64,000 nucleotides of DNA from JADKAV01 sp963769435. GTDB taxonomy: Bacteria; Actinomycetota; Actinomycetes; S36-B12; UBA10799. The DNA lies in NCBI GenBank assembly GCA_963769435.1, contig CAVYLN010000001.1, positions 434,001 to 498,000 of the forward strand, in the 5' to 3' direction. A program made the position numbers and the translations under genes. Positions within the stretch are counted from its first letter, which is position 1. Every line of letters begins with the position of its first letter. The notes under the pieces are model-generated. The model worked only from the letters and a program-made list of their open reading frames with translations. It did no database searches and was not told where the DNA came from. This document shows, in pieces, positions 18,719 to 27,280 of this stretch.

Positions 18719-19299
18719 CAGCGATAGAGCCGGCGTTTGTGGATGTATTCGGCGACCGCGGCCGGGACCAGGTAGTCGATAGGTTCACCGCGCGCCACGC
18801 GCCGGCGACACATCGTGGACGAGATGTCCAGACTCGGAATCTCCATCAGCGTCACGCCGGACTTGGGCTTCTCGTCCAGAGCGTGACCCGGACGCGTGAC
18901 ACCCACCATGTGGGCCAACTCGAGCACGAGGTCGGCGTGCCTCCAGGTGTGCATCCCGGCCAGAGTGTCCGCACCGGTGATGAAGAAGAGTTCGGCCGGA
19001 TCGTAGACATCGTGCAGTTCCCGCAGTGTGTCGGCCGTGAAGGTCGGGCCCTCGCGGTCGATGTCCACGCGGCTCACGCCGAAGTCCGAGCGGTCCGTGG
19101 CCAGGACGGTCATGATGTAGCGGTCCTCAGCAGAGCTGATGTCACGATCCTGCTTCTGCCACGGCTGCCCGGTCGGTACGAAGACGACGTGATCCAGCCC
19201 GAGCCGGTGAGAGACCTCGGAGGCCGCCACCAGATGACCGGTGTGGATCGGATCGAAGGTCCCTCCCATCACGCCGATCCTGCGGCGCGATACCGCCAT
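18718..19299 (-). CDS. nadD: Nicotinate-nucleotide adenylyltransferase
   Basis: NAD synthesis enzyme joining nicotinate mononucleotide and ATP; 193 residues. GVMGGTFDPIHTGHL (residues 9-23) is the nucleotidyltransferase motif with the HxGH pair, and ISSTMCRRRVARG near 160 is the second ATP-binding block; FITGADTLAGMHTW is also typical. The ATG follows the stop of a 53-codon gene by two bases (TGAGCATG), so it is probably coupled to it. Confidence 0.96.
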   Translation of the reverse strand: MAVSRRRIGVMGGTFDPIHTGHLVAASEVSHRLGLDHVVFVPTGQPWQKQDRDISSAEDRYIMTVLATDRSDFGVSRVDIDREGPTFTADTLRELHDVYDPAELFFITGADTLAGMHTWRHADLVLELAHMVGVTRPGHALDEKPKSGVTLMEIPSLDISSTMCRRRVARGEPIDYLVPAAVAEYIHKRRLYR

Positions 19300-19301
19300 G
19301 C

Positions 19302-19463
19302 TCAGCGGTCGATGTTCAGGCGTGTGGTCACGAACAGCAGGAGGAGCAGAGTGGCAAGTGCGACGGCACCGTAGAGATAAGGGGACGTGTTGGCGGCCTC
19401 CCCACCCTCTTCAGCGGTCTCGCTGGCCACGGCACTGACTAGAACGACTGCGCTGTTGAACAT
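19302..19463 (-). CDS. Small single-pass membrane protein (53 residues), unknown function
   Basis: A short gene between proA and nadD. The protein starts MFNSAVVLVSAVASET, has an acidic Glu/Gly-rich stretch, then a membrane helix YGAVALATLLLLLFVTT and a basic tail RLNIDR. It is supported by a -10 box (TAGAGT) six bases before its ATG and by tight coupling to nadD two bases downstream. Small membrane proteins in this position also occur in other actinobacteria as far as I recall. Function unknown. Confidence 0.75.
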   Translation of the reverse strand: MFNSAVVLVSAVASETAEEGGEAANTSPYLYGAVALATLLLLLFVTTRLNIDR

Positions 19464-19469
19464 GGACAG

Positions 19470-19475
19470 ACTCTA
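19470..19475 (-). promoter_or_regulatory. Predicted -10 box, leaderless start of the nadD group
   Basis: TAGAGT, six bases, then the ATG of the 53-residue membrane protein. It would make nadD, the LCP-like gene, rsfS and the phosphatase gene a transcript separate from proA. Confidence 0.5.
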
Positions 19476-19490
19476 CCCAGTAGGGGTGGC

Positions 19491-20765
19491 TCAGGCACGA
19501 ACGTGCCCGTCACCTTCCACGACGAACTTGGTGGACGTCAACTCGGCCAGGCCCATCGGACCGCGCGCATGCAACTTCTGGGTGGAGATCCCGATCTCTG
19601 CCCCGAAACCGAGTTGCTCGCCGTCGGTGAATCGGGTGGAGGCGTTGATGATCACCGCCGCCGAGTCGATCCGATCGCTGAACTGGGCGGCGGCGGAGAC
19701 CGAATCGGTGACGATCGCCTCCGTGTGACCGCTGCTCCACGTGCCTATGTGCCGGATCGCCGCGTCGAGATCCTCCACGATCCCGACGGCCATGTCGAGG
19801 CTGAGGTACTCCTCTGCCCAGTCCAGGTCCGTCACCGCGTGGGACGTGATGCCGGCCTCGTGGGCGTATCGCAGGGCCTTCGCGTCCGCGTGCACCGTGA
19901 CCCCGGCCTGCTTCAATCCAGCAAGAACCGCGGGAAGCAGTCGGTCGGCGGCGTCCTGGTGCACCAGAAGCGTCTCCGCCGCGTTGCAGACGCTCACACG
20001 TTGCGCCTTGGAGTTCACCACGATGTCAACACTGCGCTCGACGGGCGCATCCGCGTGCAGATACACGTGGCAGTTGCCCACGCCGGTCTCGATAACCGGC
20101 ACGAGTGCGTTGTTGACCACATTGCGGATCAGGCCCGCGCCGCCGCGGGGTATGACCACGTCCACAAGTCCACGCAATTGGATCACGTGCTTGACGCTGT
20201 CATGGGAGAGTCCGGGCACCTGCAGAACCGCGTCGGGCGGCACGGCACTGGCCGAAAGGGCCTCCTGCATTATCGAGACGAGGACCCGGTTGCTGTGGGC
20301 GGCGCTTGCCGACCCGCGCAGCAGCGCGGCATTCCCGCTCTTCAGGCACAGCACGGCGGCATCCACGGTCACGTTCGGGCGGGCCTCGTAGATCATGGCC
20401 ACGACACCGAGTGGCACCCGCACCTGCCGTACCTTCAGTCCGTTCGCGAGCGTGTAGCCGCGCACTACGTCGCCAATGGGATCCGGCAGCGCGACCACCT
20501 GTCGTACCGCCTGTGCTATCGCGTGTATGCGCTGCTCGGTGAGTCGCAGGCGGTCGATCACCGCCGCTTCGGTCCCGGCGTCCTGGGCCGCCGACACATC
20601 CCTGGAGTTCGCCTCGATGATCTGATCGGTCGAGGCCACGAGCGCATCCGCGATGGCGCTCAATGCGGCGTCCTTGTCGTCGCGGGTGAGGCCGCGCAAC
20701 ACCTCTGCGGCACCTCTGGCCCGCCGCGCGACCGCGGTCACCTGTTCGACCGTTGCATGTGTCAT
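19491..20765 (-). CDS. proA: Gamma-glutamyl phosphate reductase
   Basis: Second proline-synthesis enzyme, reducing glutamyl-5-phosphate with NADPH; 424 residues. Aldehyde-dehydrogenase fold with VPLGVVAMIYEARPNVTVDA near 115, the catalytic Cys in VSVCNAAETLLVH near 265, and FGAEIGISTQKLHARGPMGL at the C-terminus. Start at ATG 20765, six bases after AACAAT, a possible -10 box; the longer frame to 20852 adds non-conserved residues. It lies 91 bp after proB rather than overlapping, which leaves room for that promoter. Confidence 0.96.
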   Translation of the reverse strand: MTHATVEQVTAVARRARGAAEVLRGLTRDDKDAALSAIADALVASTDQIIEANSRDVSAAQDAGTEAAVIDRLRLTEQRIHAIAQAVRQVVALPDPIGDVVRGYTLANGLKVRQVRVPLGVVAMIYEARPNVTVDAAVLCLKSGNAALLRGSASAAHSNRVLVSIMQEALSASAVPPDAVLQVPGLSHDSVKHVIQLRGLVDVVIPRGGAGLIRNVVNNALVPVIETGVGNCHVYLHADAPVERSVDIVVNSKAQRVSVCNAAETLLVHQDAADRLLPAVLAGLKQAGVTVHADAKALRYAHEAGITSHAVTDLDWAEEYLSLDMAVGIVEDLDAAIRHIGTWSSGHTEAIVTDSVSAAAQFSDRIDSAAVIINASTRFTDGEQLGFGAEIGISTQKLHARGPMGLAELTSTKFVVEGDGHVRA

Positions 20766-20856
20766 GGACCCATTGTTCCAAGACCGGATGTCACGCGCGT
20801 CCGGGTCCCGGCATTCGCCGATATGCACATGTGCGGCCCCGAGGGCTCGCATCTGG

Positions 20857-21972
20857 CTAGAGCAGGACCAGGTCGTCCCGGTGCACGATCTCGCGTTCGT
20901 AGTCCGGGCCGAACTGCGCGATCAGTTCGGTGGTGGTCCGGCCCACCAGCCGTTCGAATTCGTCGGCGTCGTAGCCGACGAGACCGCGCGCGACGGCGAC
21001 CCCGTGCGGGTCCACGATGTCCACCGGTTCCCCGGCCACGAAACTGCCTGAGACCTTCAGGACCCCCGCAGCCAGCAGCGACGCCTGGCGATCCCGCAAC
21101 GCCCGCACGGCACCCTCGTCGATGTGCACGGCGCCCCTGGCCGTCGTCGCATGAGCCAGCCACATCTGCCGCGGCGACCGCCGCCTGCCGGAGGGTTCGA
21201 ACACGGTACCGGTGGGTAGTCCGAGCAACGCCTGGGAAACCTGGTCGGCTCGGGTGAGCACCACCGGGATACCTGCCTCGCTGGCCATCAGGGCGGCCTG
21301 GGCCTTGGTGATCATGCCCCCGCGGCCGATGCCGGACCCCCGGCCCCCGACCGTGACCCCGGTCATGTCCGCCGCGGACCGCACGGTCTCGATGCGGCGG
21401 GCATCCGGACGGGTGGGGGGACGGTCGTACAGCCCGTCGATGTCGGTGAGCAGCACAAGACCGTCCGCTTGCACGACGTGGGCCACGAGTGCTGCGAGCC
21501 GGTCGTTGTCGCCGAAACGAATCTCATCGGTCGCGACAGTGTCGTTCTCATTCACGATCGGCAGCACCCCGAGTTCGAGCAACCGCCCCAAGGTGCGTTG
21601 AGCGTTGCGGTAATGGGTGCGCCGGATCAGGTCCTCGGCTGTCAACAGGACCTGTCCTACCCGGATGCCGTGCTGGCCGAACTGCTCCGAATAGTGGGCG
21701 ACAAGGATGCCCTGGCCCACGCTCGCGGCGGCTTGCTGAGTCGCCAGATCCCTCGGCGGATTGCGTAACCCCAGAGCCGGCGTCCCGGCGGCGATGGAAC
21801 CTGAGGAGACGAGGATCAGTTGCACCCCTGCCCGGACGTTGCGTACCAGGGCTCGGACCAACTCATCGAGGTGCTGCGAATGCAGCCCGCCGTCCGCGTC
21901 CGTCAGCGACGACGAACCGATCTTCACCACCAGCCGGGAAGCATCGGCTATACGGGCGCGCGCGTTCGTCAC
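20857..21972 (-). CDS. proB: Glutamate 5-kinase with PUA domain
   Basis: First proline-synthesis enzyme; 371 residues. Amino-acid kinase domain: VVKIGSSSLTD (residues 15-25), VSSGSIAAG, IVNENDTVATDEIRFGDND and GRGSGIGRGGMITKAQAA, which includes the glycine-rich loop. The C-terminal PUA domain (from about residue 280, EGAVRALRDRQASLLAAGV) is where proline feedback usually acts. GTG start overlaps the obgE stop (GTGA). Confidence 0.97.
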   Translation of the reverse strand: MTNARARIADASRLVVKIGSSSLTDADGGLHSQHLDELVRALVRNVRAGVQLILVSSGSIAAGTPALGLRNPPRDLATQQAAASVGQGILVAHYSEQFGQHGIRVGQVLLTAEDLIRRTHYRNAQRTLGRLLELGVLPIVNENDTVATDEIRFGDNDRLAALVAHVVQADGLVLLTDIDGLYDRPPTRPDARRIETVRSAADMTGVTVGGRGSGIGRGGMITKAQAALMASEAGIPVVLTRADQVSQALLGLPTGTVFEPSGRRRSPRQMWLAHATTARGAVHIDEGAVRALRDRQASLLAAGVLKVSGSFVAGEPVDIVDPHGVAVARGLVGYDADEFERLVGRTTTELIAQFGPDYEREIVHRDDLVLL

Positions 21973-23339
21973 CGACCTGCCTCCCCCTCGACCTCCGTGG
22001 CCGTCCCGCCGGACTCGTCGTCGGTCTCGACCTCGGCGCCGTGTTCCACCGACGGCACCCAGTCGAACACCACCGCGTTCTCCTCCGGACCGATGATCAC
22101 AGTCGAGCCCTCCACCGCGCCGAGTTCGGCCAAGCGTTGCTCGACCCCCAGTTTCGCCAGGCGATCGGCCAGGTAGCGGACGGCTTCCTCGTTGCCGAAG
22201 TCCGTCTGCCGGACCCAGCGCTGCGGTTTCGTGCCCAGCACCCGGAAGTGGTCACCCTGTCGCCGCACCTCGAAGTCCGGGGCATCGGTGGCCTTCGGAC
22301 GCAGGACGATTCTGCTGGGCTCGGTCGGGCGGGACGCGCGATCAGCCAGCACCAGGCGCAGCATGGCGTAGCTGAGTTCCCGCAGACCCTCATGACTGAC
22401 CGCTGAGATGGGGTACACGTCGAAGCCCCGCTCCCGCAGTTGCGCGGTGACCATGTCCGCCATCTCACGTCCGTCAGGAATGTCGATCTTGTTCAGAGCC
22501 ACCAGCCTCGGCCGAGAGGCCAGGTCCGGGTCGAAGGCCACCAACTCCGACTCGATGACTTCAAGATCGGCCACCGGGTCCCGCTCGGTCTCAAAGGTCG
22601 CGCAATCGACGACGTGCACGAGGGCGCTGCAACGTTGCACGTGTCGCAGGAACTCGTGGCCCAGACCCTTGCCGGTGCTCGCTCCGGGAATCAGCCCCGG
22701 AACATCGGCCACAGTGAAGGTCGTGCCCGCGAGGGAGACGACACCGAGGTGAGGGGTGAGGGTGGTGAACGGATAGTCGGCGACCTTGGGTTTGGCCGCG
22801 GACAGGGCCGAGACGAGACTGGACTTGCCGGCGCTGGGAAAACCGATCAGTCCGATGTCCGCAACAGTCTTCAGTTCCAGTACGGCATCCACGTGCTCGC
22901 CCGGCTCCCCGAGCAGCGCGAACCCGGGCGCGCGCCGACGACGGGTCGCGAGCGCGGCGTTGCCGAGTCCGCCGTGTCCACCCTGTGCCAGAACAAACGT
23001 GTGCCCCGGTTCCACCAGATCGGCCAGAACATCCCCACGCGTGGATTGCACCACCGTCCCCGGCGGCACCGGGACCACGAGGTCCTGAGCGCCTGCTCCG
23101 TTGCGATTGCTGCCCTGTCCGGGCTGACCGCTACCAGCATTGCGGTGGGGGTGGTGGTGTAGATCCAGCAGACTGTTCACACCCGGATCCACGACGAGGA
23201 CCACGTCCGCGCCGCGGCCGCCGTTCCCGCCGTCGGGTCCACCCATGGGCTTGAACTTCTCACGGTGGATCGAGGCGCACCCGTGGCCGCCGTCACCTGC
23301 ACGGGCATGGATCAGAACGCGGTCAACGAACGAGGTCAC
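21969..23339 (-). CDS. obgE: GTPase ObgE/CgtA
   Basis: Ribosome-assembly and stress GTPase of 456 residues. The Gly-rich Obg domain (GGPDGGNGGRGADVVLVVD, GHGGLGNAALATR) spans about 1-160; the G domain begins GFPSAGKSSL (near 167) with DVPGLIPGAS and ALNKIDIP; the C-terminal OCT domain follows (DFEVRRQGDHFRVLG), ending in an acidic tail. It follows rpmA by 16 bp in the rplU-rpmA-obgE operon. Confidence 0.98.
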   Translation of the reverse strand: MTSFVDRVLIHARAGDGGHGCASIHREKFKPMGGPDGGNGGRGADVVLVVDPGVNSLLDLHHHPHRNAGSGQPGQGSNRNGAGAQDLVVPVPPGTVVQSTRGDVLADLVEPGHTFVLAQGGHGGLGNAALATRRRRAPGFALLGEPGEHVDAVLELKTVADIGLIGFPSAGKSSLVSALSAAKPKVADYPFTTLTPHLGVVSLAGTTFTVADVPGLIPGASTGKGLGHEFLRHVQRCSALVHVVDCATFETERDPVADLEVIESELVAFDPDLASRPRLVALNKIDIPDGREMADMVTAQLRERGFDVYPISAVSHEGLRELSYAMLRLVLADRASRPTEPSRIVLRPKATDAPDFEVRRQGDHFRVLGTKPQRWVRQTDFGNEEAVRYLADRLAKLGVEQRLAELGAVEGSTVIIGPEENAVVFDWVPSVEHGAEVETDDESGGTATEVEGEAGR

Positions 23340-23355
23340 CGCGGCTGGTCACAGA

Positions 23356-23604
23356 TCAGAGAACGATGTTCACGACTCGGCGACCACGCTTGGTGCCGAA
23401 GTCAACAGTCCCGGCGGCCAGCGCGAACAAGGTGTCGTCCTTGCCGATACCGACGTTGGCGCCCGGGTGGAAGTGGGTTCCACGCTGACGCACGATGATC
23501 TCGCCGGCGTTGACCTGCTCGCCGCCGAATCGCTTGACGCCGAGGCGCTGGGCGTTCGAATCGCGGCCGTTCCTGGTGCTCGCAGCACCCTTCTTGTGTG
23601 CCAT
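23356..23604 (-). CDS. rpmA: 50S ribosomal protein L27
   Basis: The 82-residue L27 starts MAHKKGAASTRNGRDSNAQR and has the FGGEQVNAGEIIVRQRGT core; its flexible N-terminus reaches the peptidyl-transferase centre. There is no cleavable extension as seen in Firmicutes. It starts 3 bp after rplU ends. Confidence 0.99.
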   Translation of the reverse strand: MAHKKGAASTRNGRDSNAQRLGVKRFGGEQVNAGEIIVRQRGTHFHPGANVGIGKDDTLFALAAGTVDFGTKRGRRVVNIVL

Positions 23605-23607
23605 GGT

Positions 23608-23925
23608 TCAGGCCCCTAACTCGATACCGGTGACCTTGACGACGGTCTGCTCCTGCCGGTGACCCTGGCGGCGCATGTAGCCGGTCTTGTTCTTGTACTT
23701 CAGAATGTCGATCTTGGGTCCACGACGGTGTTCGAGCACCTCCGCGGTGACGGTCGCCGACGACAGAGCACCCGGGTCGGAGGTCACCGTCTCCCCGTCG
23801 ACGACCAGCAGGACCGGGGCCAGCTCCACGGACGCGCCGGGCTGGGCGGCCAGTCGGTTCAACAGGACCTCATCGCCGACAGCCACCTTCTCCTGATGAC
23901 CACTGGTCCGCACGATCGCGTACAC
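23608..23925 (-). CDS. rplU: 50S ribosomal protein L21
   Basis: Start decided by signals: GTG 23925 begins YAIVRTSGHQEKV, the standard L21 N-terminus, and AAGGAG stands 7 bases in front of it. An upstream ATG at 23946 would place that site inside the coding region. This gives 105 residues, the usual length, with the conserved KIDILKYKNKTGYMRRQGHR block binding 23S rRNA. First gene of the rplU-rpmA-obgE operon. Confidence 0.96.
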   Translation of the reverse strand: MYAIVRTSGHQEKVAVGDEVLLNRLAAQPGASVELAPVLLVVDGETVTSDPGALSSATVTAEVLEHRRGPKIDILKYKNKTGYMRRQGHRQEQTVVKVTGIELGA

Positions 23926-24003
23926 CGCTTGCTCCTTAACGTTCATTGGTTGCCCACCGGCCCAAAGGCGCGGGGCAATGGCGCGCACAACGCGCTCCCC
24001 TCA

Positions 24004-24033
24004 AGGGTACGGGATGACCCCTCCGACCGGCAA
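24004..24033 (-). promoter_or_regulatory. Predicted rplU promoter with structured leader
   Basis: On the minus strand TTGCCG (24028-24033) and TACCCT (24004-24009) are 18 bases apart, a good primary-sigma promoter. The transcript would have a leader of about 70 bases before the rplU GTG, containing a small hairpin (GCGCG, loop TTGTG, CGCGC). Leaders before L21 operons are regulatory in several bacteria; here that is only inferred. Confidence 0.6.
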
Positions 24034-24081
24034 CGGCCCCCCGCGTGGGGAACCTGGGCCCGGCACGTGGAACCGATCACG

Positions 24082-26310
24082 TCACACACCGGCCGGCTCG
24101 TTGGTCGCGGACTTCGCCGCATCCTCGCCGCCGTCGGCCTCCTTGGCATCCTCGGACGGCTCGTCCGAGGAGGTGTTCGTGGGTGCACCGGGGATCGGGC
24201 CCGGAGGCCGGCGACGCCGTGATCCCACCGGCTCGCTCTGCACCCGGACGCCCCTGCCGTTGCAGTGCTCGCAGGGTTCGCTGAAGGTCTCCAGCAACCC
24301 CTGCCCCAGCCGCTTGCGGGTCAACTGGACAAGTCCCAGGGAGGTGATCTCGGCAACCTGGTGCTTCGTCCGGTCGCGGCCGAGGCACTCGACCAACCTG
24401 CGAACGACAAGGTCGCGGTTCGACTCGAGGACCATGTCGATGAAGTCGATCACGATGATCCCGCCGACGTCCCGCAGGCGCAGCTGGCGAACGATCTCCT
24501 CCGCGGCCTCGAGGTTGTTGCGTGTGACGGTCTCCTCCAGGTTCCCGCCCGAGCCGACGAACCTGCCGGTGTTCACGTCCACCACGGTCATCGCCTCGGT
24601 CCGGTCGATGACCAGCGACCCCCCGCTGGGAAGCAACACCTTGCGATCCAGCGCTTTGGTGATCTGCTCGTCGATCCGGTAGGCCGTGAAGACGTCGTCG
24701 GTCTTGGTCCAGCGCTTGATCCGGTCCGCGAGTTCCGGGGCCACCCACCCGACATACTCCTCGAGTGTGTCCTGCACCTGGGTGCCCGCCACGATCAGTT
24801 CTGCGAAGTCCTCGTTGAAGATGTCACGGACCACCCGGATCGCGAGATCCGGCTCGGAGTACAGCAGGGACGGGGCCTTCGCCGTCTCGGTCTTCGCGTT
24901 GATGCTGTCCCACTGGGCGGCGAGCCGCGACACGTCGGAGGCCAACTGCTCCTCGCTGGCGCCTTCGGCGGCGGTCCGCACGATCACCCCCGCGTCCTCG
25001 GGCAGCGCCGCGCGCAGAGCCTTCTTGAGGCGCGTGCGTTCCTTGTCCGGCAACTTGCGACTGATCCCGGTCATGCGTCCGTTGGGAACGTAGACGAGGT
25101 AGCGCCCCGGCAGCGAGATCTGACTGGTCAGACGCGCCCCCTTGTGGCCCACGGGATCCTTGGTCACCTGGACCAGCACACTGTCACCGGGCTGTAGAGC
25201 CAACTCGATCCGCTTCGGCTGACCCTCCAGCCCTGCGTTCTCCCAGTTGACCTCTCCTGCGTACAGCACGGCGTTGCGGCCTCTGCCGATGTCGATGAAC
25301 GCCGCTTCCATGGACGGCAGCACGTTCTGGACCTTGCCCAGGTACACGTTGCCGATCATGCTGGCGTTGCGTTCACGCGTCACGTAGTGCTCGACCAGGA
25401 TCTTGTCCTCGAGGACGGCGATCTGCGTGCGATCCTCGAGTCCGCGAACGACCATGACCCGCTCGACGCTCTCACGACGGGCCAGGAACTCCGCCTCGGA
25501 CACGATCGGTGAGCGCCTGCGCCCCGCATCGCGACCCTCGCGGCGACGTTGGCGCTTCGCCTCCAGCCGCGTGGACCCCTTGACCGACGTGACCTCGTCC
25601 TTGCTCGCGGCCGAGCCATCCTCGGAGTCGTCTGCTCCCCCACCGCGACGGCGCCGACGGCGGCGACGTTTGCTGCTGGCGGACTCGGACTCCCCGTCCG
25701 ACTCATCCTTGCTCTGCTTCGCGGAATCTCCGCCCTTGGCCGGACGGCCCGAATCGTCGGCGTCGTCCTGACCTGCGTCGGTCTTGCCCGCTTCGCCCTG
25801 CCCGGACCGCTGCTTCTTGCCCCGCTGCCGCGGCTTCGCCGGGGCCGGTTCGGTCTCCACCTCTTCGAGGTCGATCTCCGGCGCGAGGAAGAACGCGGTG
25901 GAGGTGATCGCCTCATCGGTGTCGAGTTCGAATCCCTCGTCCTCGGCCTGCTCGTCGACGACGAAGCCGACGTGGAAAGGATCGGTGGGGCTCACGGCCG
26001 GCACGATCGCTGTCTGTCGCTCGGACTTGTCCTGCGCCGTGATCGCCCGCTTCCGGGTCGCCGGCGGCTTCGCGGAGGCTTCGGGAGGCGCCACATGCGT
26101 GTCCGGCCCTACCTCGGCCGCGGGGGCGTCGTCAGCGGGGGCGTCACCGGCAGGTTCGTGCGGCTGATCTGCCTGCCCAGCGGCGGGGCTCTCGTCCGCG
26201 GGCTTCACCACCGGAGGCCCCGCGGGGCGGCCAGCCGCACGTCGGCGGGGCCGTCGAGGTGCTTGGCCCGCATCGCCACTGCCACTGCCTGCGTCCTGGA
26301 CTTCGTCCAT
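24082..26310 (-). CDS. rne: Ribonuclease E/G
   Basis: Endoribonuclease for mRNA turnover and rRNA processing; 742 residues. Residues 1 to about 260 are disordered: an acidic, Ala/Pro-rich part, then Lys/Arg-rich runs including eight arginines. The catalytic core starts near EFLARRESVERVMVVR, with the S1 domain (SMIGNVYLGKVQNVLPSMEAAFID), then the DNase-I-like site with VVDVNTGRFVG and IIVIDFIDM (metal-binding Asp pair) and the zinc-link CEHCNGRG near residue 690. A short basic/acidic tail follows. This N-extended layout is normal for actinobacterial RNase E. GGGAG lies 8 bases before the ATG. Confidence 0.96.
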   Translation of the reverse strand: MDEVQDAGSGSGDAGQAPRRPRRRAAGRPAGPPVVKPADESPAAGQADQPHEPAGDAPADDAPAAEVGPDTHVAPPEASAKPPATRKRAITAQDKSERQTAIVPAVSPTDPFHVGFVVDEQAEDEGFELDTDEAITSTAFFLAPEIDLEEVETEPAPAKPRQRGKKQRSGQGEAGKTDAGQDDADDSGRPAKGGDSAKQSKDESDGESESASSKRRRRRRRRGGGADDSEDGSAASKDEVTSVKGSTRLEAKRQRRREGRDAGRRRSPIVSEAEFLARRESVERVMVVRGLEDRTQIAVLEDKILVEHYVTRERNASMIGNVYLGKVQNVLPSMEAAFIDIGRGRNAVLYAGEVNWENAGLEGQPKRIELALQPGDSVLVQVTKDPVGHKGARLTSQISLPGRYLVYVPNGRMTGISRKLPDKERTRLKKALRAALPEDAGVIVRTAAEGASEEQLASDVSRLAAQWDSINAKTETAKAPSLLYSEPDLAIRVVRDIFNEDFAELIVAGTQVQDTLEEYVGWVAPELADRIKRWTKTDDVFTAYRIDEQITKALDRKVLLPSGGSLVIDRTEAMTVVDVNTGRFVGSGGNLEETVTRNNLEAAEEIVRQLRLRDVGGIIVIDFIDMVLESNRDLVVRRLVECLGRDRTKHQVAEITSLGLVQLTRKRLGQGLLETFSEPCEHCNGRGVRVQSEPVGSRRRRPPGPIPGAPTNTSSDEPSEDAKEADGGEDAAKSATNEPAGV

Positions 26311-26597
26311 CGGGTACTCCCGATCCGGGTCGTCTCGAATCCCGCAGGCTCACCTGGCCGTTCACGGAGATCCTTCGGACCCACTCGTTGGTGACCGGCC
26401 GCAACCGATCACAAAGCTTCCAATCTGGCGGTGACCATGCCGCTCAACCTAGGGTGCGGTTCCCAGCACCCGGGCAGCACTTCCGTGTCACCGGTCGGCC
26501 GCCTGGTGGCACCCGACCTCTTGCAGTATCGCACAACGCACTGCGTGGCGTGGCGATTACACCGCGTAACCGTGTCGCGGAGCCGTTCGTGCGCGGC
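26311..26597 (-). promoter_or_regulatory. Noncoding 287 bp between the TIGR03936 gene and rne
   Basis: No gene is apparent. The stretch probably holds the rne promoter and a long 5' leader; rne mRNAs often have one and are autoregulated by RNase E (family knowledge). GATACT on the minus strand near 26530 could be a -10 box. I see no convincing terminator. Confidence 0.4.
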
Positions 26598-27280
26598 TCA
26601 GAAGGGTGGAAGAACTCCCCCGGCAACAGGTGCACCCTGCGCCAAGCGCGTGGCGAGAACGGGCACATCCGGCAGTTCCGGCGTCACGCTGCGGATGCCC
26701 GCCACCACCTCTGCCGGACGCGGGGTCGGCTCGGCGTGTCGAACCGTGACCTCAAGGGTCGTGGGGTTCGGGATTTCCAGGTCGGAGCACAACGCCCTGA
26801 CGTCCAGGGTCCTGCGACCGGCCTTGGTCACACGCTCCACCTCCACGACCGCAGCCGCCTCGAACGCAGTCACGGCGTCCTGGACGCAACCGGCCACTCC
26901 AGGCGCCACCGGCTCGCGACCAACGCGTCGACGAGCGAGCCATCGGCTTCGACCATGCCCACCACGTCCAGGCCCGGCGGCAGTGCCTCGTCGAGGTCCT
27001 TGCGAAGCACGGCGGGGTCCACGACCTCGAGCAGCGAGATCTCGAGGAACTCCGCCTCGCTGGCCGCCCCGGTCGGAGCGGCACCGGCGTAGGAGATCTT
27101 GGGATGCGGCGAGAACCCGGCTGAATACGCCATCGGCACGCCCACCCGGCGCAGTGCTCGCTCCCATGCGCGCTGGAAGTCGCGGTGTGAAGCGAAGCGC
27201 ATGCGACCACGTTTGGCGTAGCGCACCTGCAACGTCTGGACCGGAGGGACGTACTCGCGATCGGGGGTCCTTCTCGCCAT
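26598..27280 (-). CDS. TIGR03936 / DUF2344 radical-SAM-linked protein, interrupted by one frameshift
   Basis: Frame one runs from ATG 27280: MARRTPDREYVPPVQTLQVR, then RMRFASHRDFQRAWERALRR and AYSAGFSPHPKISYAGA, the family signature, to ...WRLEWPV. The matching C-terminus (QDAVTAFEAAAVVEVERV, LDVRALCSDLEI, PDVPVLATRLAQGA) lies one frame over. One missing base near 26884-26893 explains the break; joined length is 227 residues. The ATG overlaps the stop of the TIGR03960 gene (TGATG). The two are nearly always adjacent or fused and may act together; the reaction is unknown. Confidence 0.8.
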
